Part shown: piece after piece, positions 26,287 to 35,217 of the stretch
Layout of the letters: every line of letters begins with the position of its first letter
Position numbering within the stretch: position 1 is the stretch's first letter
NCBI RefSeq assembly: GCF_040370365.1
Contig: NZ_BAABWQ010000001.1
Location: 868,001 to 932,000 of the forward strand
Reading direction: 5' to 3'
From: Shimia sp040370365
GTDB lineage: Bacteria > Pseudomonadota > Alphaproteobacteria > Rhodobacterales > Rhodobacteraceae
DNA: 64,000 bases
Notes under the pieces: model-generated
The model's database searches: none
What the model saw: the letters and a program-made list of their open reading frames with translations, nothing else
What the model was told of the DNA's origin: nothing
Translations under genes and position numbers: made by a program

Positions 26287-27246
26287 TTAGCGCTTTTCGA
26301 TGCCTGCGGTTGCAATAACATCCGTCCAGACCGCAACCTGACCTTCGATCAGGGCTGTCATGTCCTCGCCTGATGACGGCGACGGCTTGGCACCAAGCGA
26401 AGCAATCTTGTCGCTGACAGCTGGAACCGCCAAAGCGTCATGGACGGCGCCACGGATTTTGTCCGCGATGTCGTCTGGCACGCCAGCTGGCATACCGATC
26501 CCGGTCCAGGACACGACATCAAAACCGTCTGCTACCGTCTCGGAAACGGTCGGTACATCTGGTGCATCCGGCCAGCGTTCGCCAGAGGTGATTGCAAGGA
26601 TATCATAGACGCCCGCCTCAGCTTGTGGGCGGATCACCGTGCCCGTATCGATCACAACGTCCACTTCACCGCCCATCAAAGCCGTGGATGCGGCAGCACC
26701 CCCTTTGTATGGAATGTGAAGGAACTCTGCCCCGGTGCGCAGCGCAAGCAATTCACCAGTCAGGTGCTGGGTCGAACCAACGCCCGAATGCCCGATCTTT
26801 ACCGACCCCGGCGACGCCTTTGCAGCCTCAATCAGCGCACCAATGGAGTCGTATTCACCGGAACGTGCTGCCACCATAAAGGGGAATTGACCGAGCGTAG
26901 AGATGAACGTGAACCCGTCAACGGACTCGTATGGCAAGCTGTTGTAGAGGGCCGCCGCGACAGCATGACCACCAACCATCAGCTGCATGGTATAGCCGTC
27001 AGGATCCTCCTTGGACACGTAGCCTGATGCAACGGTACCACCGGCACCGGGGCGCGATTCAACGACGACAGGCTGACCAAGTGTTTTGGACATTTCCTCT
27101 GCCATGATCCGGGACACGGTGTCGGCATTGCCACCAGCACCAAAGCCGTGAACGATCCGCAATGCGCGGTCCGGGAATTCCTGCGCCACAGCGGGCAACG
27201 CAAGAGCTGCAGCAAGTGGCAGCGCAGTGATTAGTTTTCTGAACAT
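26287..27246 (-). CDS. tctC: Tripartite tricarboxylate transporter substrate-binding protein
   Basis: A 319-residue periplasmic binding protein of the Bug/TctC family. The signal peptide MFRKLITALPLAAALALPAVA is written here in two blocks, MFRKLITALPLAAALALP then AVA, and is probably cut before QEFPDR. The family start RIVHGFGAGGNADTVSRIMA and the ligand-loop block HSGVGSTQHLTGELLALR follow. It delivers a carboxylate to TctA-TctB; the ligand is unknown, as usual for this expanded family. ATG at 27246 has GGGAGGAA 5 bases upstream. The gene order tctB-tctA-tctC is complete. Confidence 0.93.
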   Translation of the reverse strand: MFRKLITALPLAAALALPAVAQEFPDRALRIVHGFGAGGNADTVSRIMAEEMSKTLGQPVVVESRPGAGGTVASGYVSKEDPDGYTMQLMVGGHAVAAALYNSLPYESVDGFTFISTLGQFPFMVAARSGEYDSIGALIEAAKASPGSVKIGHSGVGSTQHLTGELLALRTGAEFLHIPYKGGAAASTALMGGEVDVVIDTGTVIRPQAEAGVYDILAITSGERWPDAPDVPTVSETVADGFDVVSWTGIGMPAGVPDDIADKIRGAVHDALAVPAVSDKIASLGAKPSPSSGEDMTALIEGQVAVWTDVIATAGIEKR

Positions 27247-27316
27247 GATGTTCCTCCCAGTTAAGTTTGCCCTTTTCGTCGATTTTGCCTCGGGCTTCGA
27301 AAGGCGTGTTGCACGC

Positions 27317-28816
27317 TCACTTGGTGGAGCGTTTGGTAATTCTTGCGTCAAAGACGCTAGACCAAATCGCGAAAACGATCAGGAAGGCCGAAAAGGCGAC
27401 CAGAACAGCGCTGATTGGTCGTGTCAGGAAAACCGTGAAGTCCCCGCCATAGAGCAGCATTGTTCGGCGAAAGTTGTCCTCCAGCAGTGGGCCAAGCACA
27501 AAGCCGAGCAGGACGGGCGCTGGCTCAAAGCGGTAGTTTTTCATCAGGTATCCGAGGATGCCGAAAGCAAGGGTCAGCAAAACATCCGTAACGCTGGTAC
27601 GATGCGAATAGACGCCCACACAGATCATGATCACGATCATCGGGTAGAGCTTTTGGTAGGGAATGCGCAGCAATAGCACCCACAGTTTGATCAGCGGAAT
27701 ATTGATCAGCAACAGAATGATGTTGCCAACAAAGAAACTTGCGATCACGCCCCAGAACAACTCGGGCTGATCGACCATCAAACGAGGGCCGGGAATGATC
27801 CCGTTCAGGATCAGCGCTCCGATGATCAATGCCATGACGGCGTCACCTGGAACACCAAGGGTAAGCGTCGGAATGAACCCGGTCTGAGACGCCGCGTTGT
27901 TGGCGGATTCTGGTGCCGCCAGCCCGGGCAAATGCCCCGTGCCGAACTTTTCTGGCGATCGCGAAAAACGCCTCTCCATTGCGTAGGCCATAAACGAGGC
28001 GATGGCGGCGCCGGTTCCCGGCAATGCGCCAAAAAAGGACCCAATGCTGGAGCCTCGAACAATGGGAAAGGCAAGTGAGCGCGCCTGCGCACGCGTGGGG
28101 ATCACGTCTCGCATACTGACGGACAAAGGCTTTGCATTCGCTGCGGGTCGGCGCGACGCGTTGCGAATGACCTCGCTCACCCCAAAAAGCCCCATCGCCA
28201 GCGACACAAGGCTGATCCCGTCAGCCAGCTCTGGCATGGCGACAAAGCGGTAGTACCCGGTTGTGGCATCCGCCCCAACAAGGCCCAAAGCAATGCCAAG
28301 GATCACCATCGCAAAGGATCTGATCTGTGATCCGGTCCCGATCATCGACGCCGCCAGTAGGCCCAAAATCACCAGCATCGCATATTCCGGCGCGCCAAAT
28401 TTCAAGGCAATCACCGTCATCGGAATGGCTGCGAGAACCAAGATCGATACGCCGACCATCCCCCCAAGGAAGGACGAGAAAGCCGCCACAAACAAAGCAA
28501 GCCCAGCGCGGTTGTTTTGGGCCAGCGGATACCCTTCCAAGCAGGTCACCACCGATGACGGTGTCCCCGGTAAATTCATCAAGATGGACGCAATCGAGCC
28601 ACCATATTGCGATCCGTAGTAAATCCCGGCCAGCAAGATCATCGACGTCGTGGCATCAAGATAAAACGTCACGGGCAGAAGCAGCGAGATTGCGGTGATG
28701 GCCCCAACGCCGGGCAACACACCAATCAATTGCCCCAGGAACACCCCGAAAAACGCGTACATCAACACATTGGGTTGCATGACGACCGATAGGCCCAGGA
28801 GGAACTGATCAAGCAT
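27317..28816 (-). CDS. tctA: Tripartite tricarboxylate transporter large permease
   Basis: A 499-residue, 10-12 helix permease. The hallmark GQLIGVLPGVGAITAISLL and the conserved GSIASILMNLPGTPSSVVT are followed by CLEGYPLAQ. It forms the channel of the TTT transporter, driven by cation symport, with TctB and the binding protein TctC. The ATG lies 2 bases after the tctB stop. Its 3' end is 70 bases before the tctC start. Confidence 0.96.
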   Translation of the reverse strand: MLDQFLLGLSVVMQPNVLMYAFFGVFLGQLIGVLPGVGAITAISLLLPVTFYLDATTSMILLAGIYYGSQYGGSIASILMNLPGTPSSVVTCLEGYPLAQNNRAGLALFVAAFSSFLGGMVGVSILVLAAIPMTVIALKFGAPEYAMLVILGLLAASMIGTGSQIRSFAMVILGIALGLVGADATTGYYRFVAMPELADGISLVSLAMGLFGVSEVIRNASRRPAANAKPLSVSMRDVIPTRAQARSLAFPIVRGSSIGSFFGALPGTGAAIASFMAYAMERRFSRSPEKFGTGHLPGLAAPESANNAASQTGFIPTLTLGVPGDAVMALIIGALILNGIIPGPRLMVDQPELFWGVIASFFVGNIILLLINIPLIKLWVLLLRIPYQKLYPMIVIMICVGVYSHRTSVTDVLLTLAFGILGYLMKNYRFEPAPVLLGFVLGPLLEDNFRRTMLLYGGDFTVFLTRPISAVLVAFSAFLIVFAIWSSVFDARITKRSTK

Positions 28817-28818
28817 CG

Positions 28819-29286
28819 CTACCTCCAGAACGCTGGGATCGGTAGCTCAAGGCCAACCAGAAACAACAGCCAGCCCAGAAAGGTCGCGATCACAGTGTAG
28901 ATCAACGCGGAAAATGGCCGCACCTGACTATCGGCAAACATGGACACAATCACAGCCAAAAACATCGACGGCACCAAGCCTGCGACATCCACAAGCACAG
29001 CGAAGATGATGATTGCGGCGGAGACAAAGATCAGCCCCCGCCAATGCATCGCCCCCCCCTGAGCCAGCTCAGGCGCACGCAGATCAATGATGATGATTGC
29101 CACCGCCAAACAGGACAACAAAATGCCAATGGTCTGCGGCATAAACCCCGGGCCCATCTGATTGAGCGAGCCGGTCGGGTAGCTCCATGCGAAGAACAGC
29201 ATCACCAGACCCGCCACAAGCAACACGCCGCCACTTACCGCGCGCATCGCCGTACTTTCTTCCGCATATGTCTTATTGTTTGACAA
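28819..29286 (-). CDS. tctB: Tripartite tricarboxylate transporter small permease
   Basis: A 155-residue protein with four hydrophobic helices and the motif GSLNQMGPGFMPQTIGILLS, diagnostic of the TctB family (small subunit of TTT transporters). It is placed directly before tctA with a 2-base gap. The upstream neighbour is the Ldh-family dehydrogenase after about 40 bases. Confidence 0.94.
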   Translation of the reverse strand: MSNNKTYAEESTAMRAVSGGVLLVAGLVMLFFAWSYPTGSLNQMGPGFMPQTIGILLSCLAVAIIIIDLRAPELAQGGAMHWRGLIFVSAAIIIFAVLVDVAGLVPSMFLAVIVSMFADSQVRPFSALIYTVIATFLGWLLFLVGLELPIPAFWR

Positions 29287-29325
29287 GGTTCCCTCCCAAG
29301 AACTCCGGATGTTGCGCGTCGCTGC

Positions 29326-30372
29326 CTAACTGCCTGCCGTGTTTGTCTTGATTGCTGCGGGCGGCGCAACGCCAAGCCGTTTCCCCAAGGTGACGAGCCG
29401 CTTCAGCGTGCCGTCTGCCACGGGGATGCCCTCCCGCATCCGCGCTTCCGACAAGCGAAACCCGCGCTCCCCCGGCAGCAGTATTTCGTCAGTATCAGGG
29501 GCTTTGGGCAAGGCTTTCACCCGCTGGCTCAGATCTGCGATGTGATCTGCAAACACCTCTGATGCGCCAAACGCATCTACCTTGATCGCCAAAGCCACGC
29601 CATTCATCGCACCTTTGCCGCCGCCCAGCACAGTTGCGATGACCGGATTGGCCACCAGCACGCTGGACAGAATTTCAATCATCAACGACAAGCCTGACCC
29701 TTTTGGACCTCCCAGCGGCGTCAGCGTTACCACTTGGTTCGGGTCCGTTGCCGGCGCGCCGTCTGCGTCAATCGCCCACCCCGCAGGAATGGCGGCACCT
29801 GTATCCTTGGCGTGCATGATCTTGCCGAGCGCGACGGTCGAGGTGGACATGTCCAAAAGCAAGGGCAGCCCGTTTGATGGTGCCGCAATGGAGATCGGGT
29901 TGGTCGACAGCCCGGACACCTTCGCGCCGTGATAAGCCATCAGAGGGCCCGAGGCCGTCATCACGATCCCGATGCAGCCGCTTTCCACTGCTCTGAGCGC
30001 AAAGTAGCCAACCGCCCCGGCATGGGTGATATTGCGCGCCGAGCACCAACCGATATTGACCCGCTCCGCGATATCAATTGCCGCGTCCATCGCCGCGACC
30101 ATCCCAGATGGACCTGGCGCCCGTGCCGCGTCCAGCACCGCTATCGCACCGTCATGCGTGACCAATTCAGGTTGCGCCACGGGATCAATTGAGCCCTGTT
30201 CGACCATCTCGATGTAGCGTGGGATGCGCAGCACCCCGTGGGAATTGGCGCCCCGTGCATTGGCCCAGACGAGAATGTCTGCCGTGCGCTCGGCATGAGC
30301 CGGGGAATAGCCTCCAGCGTGCAAAAGCTCTGCGGCATAGGCCTTCAGGTCATCTGCTTGAAACAGCGTCAC
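29326..30372 (-). CDS. Ldh family oxidoreductase (malate/sulfolactate/lactate dehydrogenase type)
   Basis: A 348-residue NAD(P)-dependent dehydrogenase of the malate/L-sulfolactate type, unrelated to classical LDH. Typical blocks are ANARGANSHGVLRIPRYIEM, HAGAVGYFALRAVESGCIGI, STNPISIAAPSN and the late GGPKGSGLSLMIEILSSVL. It reduces 2-oxoacids or oxidises 2-hydroxyacids. The preferred start is GTG at 30372, overlapping the hydrolase stop as GTGA; the alternative TTG at 30414 would overlap by 46 bases. The context suggests a 2-hydroxyacid intermediate or substrate. Confidence 0.9.
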   Translation of the reverse strand: MTLFQADDLKAYAAELLHAGGYSPAHAERTADILVWANARGANSHGVLRIPRYIEMVEQGSIDPVAQPELVTHDGAIAVLDAARAPGPSGMVAAMDAAIDIAERVNIGWCSARNITHAGAVGYFALRAVESGCIGIVMTASGPLMAYHGAKVSGLSTNPISIAAPSNGLPLLLDMSTSTVALGKIMHAKDTGAAIPAGWAIDADGAPATDPNQVVTLTPLGGPKGSGLSLMIEILSSVLVANPVIATVLGGGKGAMNGVALAIKVDAFGASEVFADHIADLSQRVKALPKAPDTDEILLPGERGFRLSEARMREGIPVADGTLKRLVTLGKRLGVAPPAAIKTNTAGS

Positions 30373-31256
30373 GGCGCAGCGCTCAGCGGCGTGGGGAAGA
30401 ACTTCTTCAACCAAGCATCAATCAATGCGCGGGTATGGGGCGCGTCCTCGTCAGACAAGGGAAAATGCGACATGCCCGTTGGAATCATCAGCTCGGCATT
30501 GGCCCCGGCCTTTTCAAAGAGGCTGATGGATTGCTCCATCGGAGTGATCACGTCACCTGCTGTGTGAAACAGCAAAAGAGGACGCGGCGCAATGTCGGCC
30601 ACAACATCCTCGGCACGGAAATGATACATTGAGATAGCGGTCTCTACCGGCACCTCAAATTGCGCAAGCGGCGACAGGTTCTTACGCAGGTCTTCGGGGA
30701 TCGGCACCACATCAAAGCGCGACACCCACATACTTTCGCCCGTTTCGGCCCTGTGCTTGCGGCCTGCGTCCAGAATACCGGTGAACTTGTCCCAAGCCTC
30801 AGGTGTGGGGTGCTGGCCGCGGAACTTGCGCTCTCCATCGCCCCAACCGCACAGCGACAGGACACAGGCGACACGCTGGTCCACACCGCCGGTAAAGATC
30901 GCAACTGCCGCGCCAAAGCTATGACCAGTTACGCCGATACGATCAGGATCCACCTCTTCGCGCTGGGAAATAAACGACAGCGCGTTACGTGTATCCGCCA
31001 CCTGATCATGGCAGCGCACCTCGCCGCGCGCGCCCTCGGACTGACCGCACCCCCGGAAATCAATGCGGAACACGCAATACCCCATGTCTTCGATCATGCG
31101 CGCGACAAGTTCGACATGAGATTTGTCCTTGGTCCCCACGAACCCATGCAGGACGATGAAGGTCGGCAGGCGCTGCCCTGGCTTGCGCCCTTCTGGCACA
31201 TGAAGAACGCCGGACAGCTTCAGGCCATCGGACATGAACGTAAGTGGGTGTTCCAT
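30369..31256 (-). CDS. Alpha/beta hydrolase
   Basis: A 295-residue serine hydrolase. The oxyanion region is FIVLHGFVGTKDKSHVEL, the nucleophile elbow is GVTGHSFGAAVAIF, the likely acid is the aspartate in FHTAGDVITPMEQS and the histidine lies in TGMSHFPLSDEDAPH. It could be a C-C hydrolase or esterase acting after ring cleavage, or a dienelactone hydrolase-like enzyme. This rests on operon context with an extradiol-type VOC enzyme. It overlaps the Ldh-family gene by 4 bases. Confidence 0.9.
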   Translation of the reverse strand: MEHPLTFMSDGLKLSGVLHVPEGRKPGQRLPTFIVLHGFVGTKDKSHVELVARMIEDMGYCVFRIDFRGCGQSEGARGEVRCHDQVADTRNALSFISQREEVDPDRIGVTGHSFGAAVAIFTGGVDQRVACVLSLCGWGDGERKFRGQHPTPEAWDKFTGILDAGRKHRAETGESMWVSRFDVVPIPEDLRKNLSPLAQFEVPVETAISMYHFRAEDVVADIAPRPLLLFHTAGDVITPMEQSISLFEKAGANAELMIPTGMSHFPLSDEDAPHTRALIDAWLKKFFPTPLSAAP

Positions 31257-31292
31257 TTTGGTTAGCCTCTATTGTGTCAGGGTATGTGGCGC

Positions 31293-31850
31293 TCAGGAGC
31301 CACTCCATGAACTGCAAAATGTCCCGAAGGCAGACAGGTGCCCGCGCAGGAACGTTTCGGTGTCTGCATTGGTGATTTGGCCCGCGTCGACATCCAGCTT
31401 GCCTTTTGCGCCCGCGATCTGAACCTCAGGCTTGGCCATAATGATCATATCTTGCGACAGGAGCGTGTGGCGCAGCCCTTCGTGGACCCGCGCGCCGCCC
31501 AAAAGACCGGGAGATACACTCCAGATTGAGACCGGTTTGTTCGCCAAAGGGTTGGGATTTGCACGTGACAGCCAGTCAATCGCATTCTTCAGCCCGCCCG
31601 GAATGGACCAATTGTATTCGGGCGTCACGATCAACACTGCGTCCACACCCGCAACGGCGTCAATGAAGGCACTGACAGATGCCGGCATTCCGTCATCCAG
31701 CAGGTCTTGGTTGAACAATGGCAAGGTTCCCGGGTTTGGAAGCGCCACCGCCTCCATACCGTCAGGCAAAAGCCCCGCCGCAGCACGCCCCGCAGCTCGC
31801 GATAGAGACGCGCGCCGCAATGAGCCTTCTAGAATGCCAAGTTTCGTCAC
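31293..31850 (-). CDS. NADPH-dependent FMN reductase
   Basis: A 185-residue flavodoxin-fold reductase. GILEGSLRRASLSRAAGRA is the FMN phosphate loop and LIVTPEYNWSIPGGLKNAID carries the family motif PEYNxSIPGxLKNAIDW. It reduces FMN or quinones with NADPH and could supply reduced flavin to a monooxygenase, though none is encoded in this operon. It lies 21 bases after the VOC gene and 36 before the hydrolase. Confidence 0.93.
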   Translation of the reverse strand: MTKLGILEGSLRRASLSRAAGRAAAGLLPDGMEAVALPNPGTLPLFNQDLLDDGMPASVSAFIDAVAGVDAVLIVTPEYNWSIPGGLKNAIDWLSRANPNPLANKPVSIWSVSPGLLGGARVHEGLRHTLLSQDMIIMAKPEVQIAGAKGKLDVDAGQITNADTETFLRGHLSAFGTFCSSWSGS

Positions 31851-31871
31851 GTCGATGTTCCTTATCGGTTT

Positions 31872-32777
31872 TCAGACAGCAGGTGCCGCCCAAGGGAAAA
31901 AGTGTTCGCGCCACGGCAAAGGCGCAGGTTCACCCCACACATTCATGATGCGGACGTTTTCAGGGCGCTTGAGGGCGGTAATGATGTTTGGCTCATACCG
32001 ATCATCATCATTGATCAGCGCCATATTCCCCGCGCACTCGACCATCGCGCCGCAGGTATCAATGTAGTAGGCAAAGGTGTTGTCACCCGGCCGGTGCCGC
32101 CCGGGGCCCCAGATGAAGTTCTTTTCAATCGTGTCCAGACGGTCGCCCAGGTGGCAGTAGTCCGAAAATTCGGCAACTTCCCACGAATAATGGTGCAGAC
32201 CTGTCTTACCCTTCACAATTCCCAGAATGTGGTGGAGGCGGTTTGCGCCGCGCATCCAGTTTAGCCCATCATCCACCATCCGTTCAGACAACCGCATCCC
32301 CATGATCTTTTCCATCTGAGCACGTGTTTCAGCAGGCTCCGGCGACATGATATTGACGTGATCAAGGCGCAGCGGCGCCATGCCAGGTGTTGGTTGGCGG
32401 TTGCCATAAATCTCGGTCTGAACCGGGCTGTGAAGCTCAAACGTATGCCCCTGAGGCGTTACGAACTGCATGCCTGTGACGCAGCAATCAAGGCTTGGGT
32501 CGTTAGAGATCAGAGTGCAGCCTGCCTCTTCGACCCGTTGCGCCGCCTGTGCGACAGCGGCCTCAGACACCGCTTCAAACCCAAGCGAGCGCATCGCGTT
32601 CTCACTTGCCTCATGCAGAACCAATTCCGCCATGCGCCCATTGGACGACAGCCAGACACAGCCCGCCTCTTCGCGTGTCACATGCAAACCCAAAATGTCA
32701 CAAGATTCGCGCACCAACGCATCGACGTCGACAACATTCAACTGAACGTGCCCCATTGAATTCACCAGGTAACTCAT
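31872..32777 (-). CDS. VOC family protein, type I extradiol dioxygenase-like
   Basis: A 301-residue two-domain VOC protein. The N-terminal module starts MGHVQLNVVDVDALV and the C-terminal module has the three positions of the extradiol iron site in order: histidine in RLDHVNIMSPE, histidine in GLHHYSWEVAEF and glutamate in GAMVECAGN. GRHRPGDNTFAYYIDT resembles the BphC C-terminal region. It therefore probably opens a catechol-type ring with O2; the substrate is not identifiable. ATG at 32777 follows GGAGGAG. A TATTTTCGAAA element lies 60 bases upstream. Confidence 0.85.
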   Translation of the reverse strand: MSYLVNSMGHVQLNVVDVDALVRESCDILGLHVTREEAGCVWLSSNGRMAELVLHEASENAMRSLGFEAVSEAAVAQAAQRVEEAGCTLISNDPSLDCCVTGMQFVTPQGHTFELHSPVQTEIYGNRQPTPGMAPLRLDHVNIMSPEPAETRAQMEKIMGMRLSERMVDDGLNWMRGANRLHHILGIVKGKTGLHHYSWEVAEFSDYCHLGDRLDTIEKNFIWGPGRHRPGDNTFAYYIDTCGAMVECAGNMALINDDDRYEPNIITALKRPENVRIMNVWGEPAPLPWREHFFPWAAPAV

Positions 32778-32836
32778 TGCTGCATCTCCTCCGGCTGCTT
32801 GTGCAGTGCCTAACATGCATTTTCCGCACCGCCAAC

Positions 32837-32847
32837 TATTTTCGAAA
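32837..32847. promoter_or_regulatory. TATTTTCGAAA element before the VOC gene
   Basis: The sequence TATTTTCGAAA matches 11 of 14 bases of the perfect palindrome found before the FAH gene. It lies in the 120-base gap upstream of the VOC gene, so the operon may have a second regulated promoter here. Binding by the local GntR protein is inferred. Confidence 0.5.
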
Positions 32848-32897
32848 CTTTTATGATTTTAGAATAAATGGCAAGCCGTTCGGATCTTCTGAGTAGC

Positions 32898-33743
32898 TCA
32901 CGCCTCTGCCTCCACCGTATTGGAGAGCACGCCAATGCCTTCGATCTCCACCTCAACCACATCACCGGGTCTTAGAAACTCTTTCGGATCCCGCGTGATG
33001 CCAAAGCCCGTGCAGGTGCCCGTCACAATCACATCTCCCGGCTCAAGGGGAGCAAAGGTGGAGATATAAGAGATCAGATAAGGGATATCGAAGATCATCC
33101 GGTCTGTGGTTGTCCTCTGCTTTTCAACCCCATTCACCCGCGTGATCAGCGCCACTCCTTCGGTCCGGATCGGCACATCATCCGCCTGCACCATCCAGGG
33201 CCCAAAAGCGCCGGTGCCGACGAAATTCTTTCCCGGCGTGAACTGATGCGAATGCTTTTGCCAATCCCGGACACTCGCATCGTTATAACACGCGTAGCCC
33301 GCCACATGATCCATCGCCTGATCCGCGGAAATGTGTCGCCCGCCGGTGCCAATAATCACGGCAAGCTCCCCCTCAAAATCCAGCTTCTCCGAGGATCGCG
33401 GCTCGATCAGCGGTGCACCATGGCCGATCTGCGATGACGGGAGCCGCAGGAACAACACCGGAAACGCCGGAGCCTTGTCCGGATCAGAATCGTCTTCCCA
33501 ATAATTGATCGCTGCCAGAACAATTTTGCCCGGATTCGGGATCACCGGTGCTTGCTCGACCTCGACCAGACTGATCTCGGCCGGTCCCAAATCCGCCAGA
33601 ACGTCAGCAGGCATGCCAGCGGCAATAAACGATTTAAGATCAGGGAATTGGTCCGCATGGCGCGCGCCAATATCCACCAGTCCCTGGCCGACGACGCCCC
33701 CCCAAGAGGGCTGCCCTTCGCGTAAAAAAGACAACAACTTCAT
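32898..33743 (-). CDS. Fumarylacetoacetate hydrolase family protein
   Basis: A 281-residue FAH-superfamily enzyme. It has the metal-binding block LDFEGELAVIIGTGGRHIS, GYACYNDASVRDWQKH, FTPGKNFVGTGAFGPWMVQ and the late DVIVTGTCTGFGITRDPKEF. Family members hydrolyse, decarboxylate or hydrate 2-oxoacids formed by ring cleavage. The start MKLLSFLREGQ at 33743 follows GAAGG; a TTG two codons earlier is unlikely. It is the first gene of the catabolic operon, divergent from gntR, with a palindromic element just upstream. Confidence 0.92.
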   Translation of the reverse strand: MKLLSFLREGQPSWGGVVGQGLVDIGARHADQFPDLKSFIAAGMPADVLADLGPAEISLVEVEQAPVIPNPGKIVLAAINYWEDDSDPDKAPAFPVLFLRLPSSQIGHGAPLIEPRSSEKLDFEGELAVIIGTGGRHISADQAMDHVAGYACYNDASVRDWQKHSHQFTPGKNFVGTGAFGPWMVQADDVPIRTEGVALITRVNGVEKQRTTTDRMIFDIPYLISYISTFAPLEPGDVIVTGTCTGFGITRDPKEFLRPGDVVEVEIEGIGVLSNTVEAEA

Positions 33744-33756
33744 TCGCAAACCTTCA

Positions 33757-33852
33757 TATTTTCGAAAATAAGGCTATAATAGAACCAATGGATGATGAAG
33801 CCCTTTTCTCAAAACAAGTTTTCATTCCCACATACATGGGATATTCGAAAAT
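33757..33852. promoter_or_regulatory. Two TTTTCGAAAA-type palindromes in the FAH-gntR divergent region
   Basis: TATTTTCGAAAATA at 33757-33770 is a perfect 14-bp palindrome. ATATTCGAAAAT at 33841-33852 is a near copy. They lie 14 and about 100 bases from the FAH start, on either side of the likely divergent promoters, and a third copy precedes the VOC gene. Repetition at three places tied to one operon makes this the likely operator of the adjacent GntR regulator. Confidence 0.65.
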
Positions 33853-33915
33853 CTGGGAAATCGGTGACGCTGAGGACTCGGCATTATAAATTGTTAACCA
33901 AAGGTGGTGCGCCGC

Positions 33916-34614
33916 GTGACGCTTGAGAGTTCAAACCTGATAGGCAGCCGAACGTCGAAAGCCGGCGCCAACGGTCAACGTGACGTGCTCACGCGTCTGC
34001 GCACCGACATCGTCAGCAGCGTCTTTGAGCCTGAAACCCGTCTAAAATTCGCGGATATGACCAAGCGATATGATGTTGGGATCGGCACGCTGCGCGAAGC
34101 GCTGTCGCAACTGGCCTCCGAAGGGTTTGTCACCGTTGAGGCCGGCAAAGGGTTCAAAGTTGCCCCTGTGTCTGCATCTGAACTGATCGAAATCACGGAC
34201 CATTTCATCGCTTTTGAAAAGCGCGCCGTGCGCGAAGCGATCGCGTATGGGGGAGAAGACTGGGAAACCAACATCGTCGCCGTACATCACAGGCTCAGCT
34301 TGATTGAAGGGTTGCCTTGGGAACGGCGGATGGAGCGCCATTCGGAATGGGTTGAACGCCATCGGGAATTTCACGAAGCCATCGTGAGCGCATGTCAAGG
34401 AAAGTGGCTGTTCCGGCTCCGCTCGATCATGTTTGATCAACTGGACCGCTACCGCTTCGTTACAAAGCGCGCACCAGATGGTCTTGGCGGACGCAAATTC
34501 GAAGAACACCGTGATATCATGACCGCGACACTGGACCGCGACGCGGATCTCGCATCCAACCTCATCGAACAGCACATCCGCGACACATCCGAGCAGGCGA
34601 TCAAATTGCTATGA
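33916..34614 (+). CDS. GntR family transcriptional regulator (FadR/FCD type)
   Basis: A roughly 232-residue regulator. The winged helix spans about residues 20-85 with MTKRYDVGIGTLREALSQLA and SEGFVTVEAGKGFKVAPVS. An FCD ligand domain follows with HREFHEAIVSACQGKWLFRL and EEHRDIMTATLDRDADLAS, whose histidines and aspartate usually bind a metal and a carboxylate effector. The start is likely the GTG at 33916 (AGGTGG 8 bases upstream) rather than the GTG at 33904. It is divergent from the catabolic operon and is its probable regulator, with an operon intermediate as ligand. Confidence 0.92.
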   Translation: MTLESSNLIGSRTSKAGANGQRDVLTRLRTDIVSSVFEPETRLKFADMTKRYDVGIGTLREALSQLASEGFVTVEAGKGFKVAPVSASELIEITDHFIAFEKRAVREAIAYGGEDWETNIVAVHHRLSLIEGLPWERRMERHSEWVERHREFHEAIVSACQGKWLFRLRSIMFDQLDRYRFVTKRAPDGLGGRKFEEHRDIMTATLDRDADLASNLIEQHIRDTSEQAIKLL

Positions 34615-35217
34615 CCCGACTTGGCCAACCGTTCTCTTCTCATTTGACGTGAACAAACAGGTCCGAACAGGCCCCACATTCTGCTCAAATGTTTTGATCG
34701 CCGTGCAACTGCGATAAACATGAAAGCGGGCGTGCCGCATGTCTAGCAATTCACTACAGCAACGCCCTTATCGCGGCGGCTTTTAGCGAAATGCCTGAGG
34801 CTCGTCGCGCACACCGCTATGGGTGACGTTTTCAAACGAACCACACCGTGCCTCTGGACATCACCGGCCCGCAATCTGGCGTCTTTCAAAGCCGTCTGTG
34901 TGGTAGAAACAGCGACCTTAAGACGACAAAATGGGCTCCCCAAAGAGTGACTTGTGATTTCGCCCGCACAGGGCAATTTGGGAAATTTGGCGCGGCCCTG
35001 CCCCGGCCAAATCGAAGGTAAGGCACTCTTGGGCCGCCCTATTGATGCTGCATCACCATCGGACATCAGTTTCATTTAGAGTGCGGTTTTCGCGAAGAAC
35101 AACCGACTTCAGGTTTTTGAGTTTTTCAACACAATCAACCCTACTCTATCAGTCGTCGGAATGTCGCGACCTGGTCTCTTTCTGTTTGGCGAAACAGCCA
35201 ACATCAATGGCAGGCGG
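34615..35217. other. Gene-poor stretch
   Basis: About 600 bases between gntR and the racemase gene. Frames such as 34743-35075 (minus) show no family features. CCCCAAAGAGTG near 34940 and CACTCTTGGG near 35025 are loosely complementary arms about 80 bases apart, with no T-run or transposase. I see no RNA gene. Confidence 0.5.
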
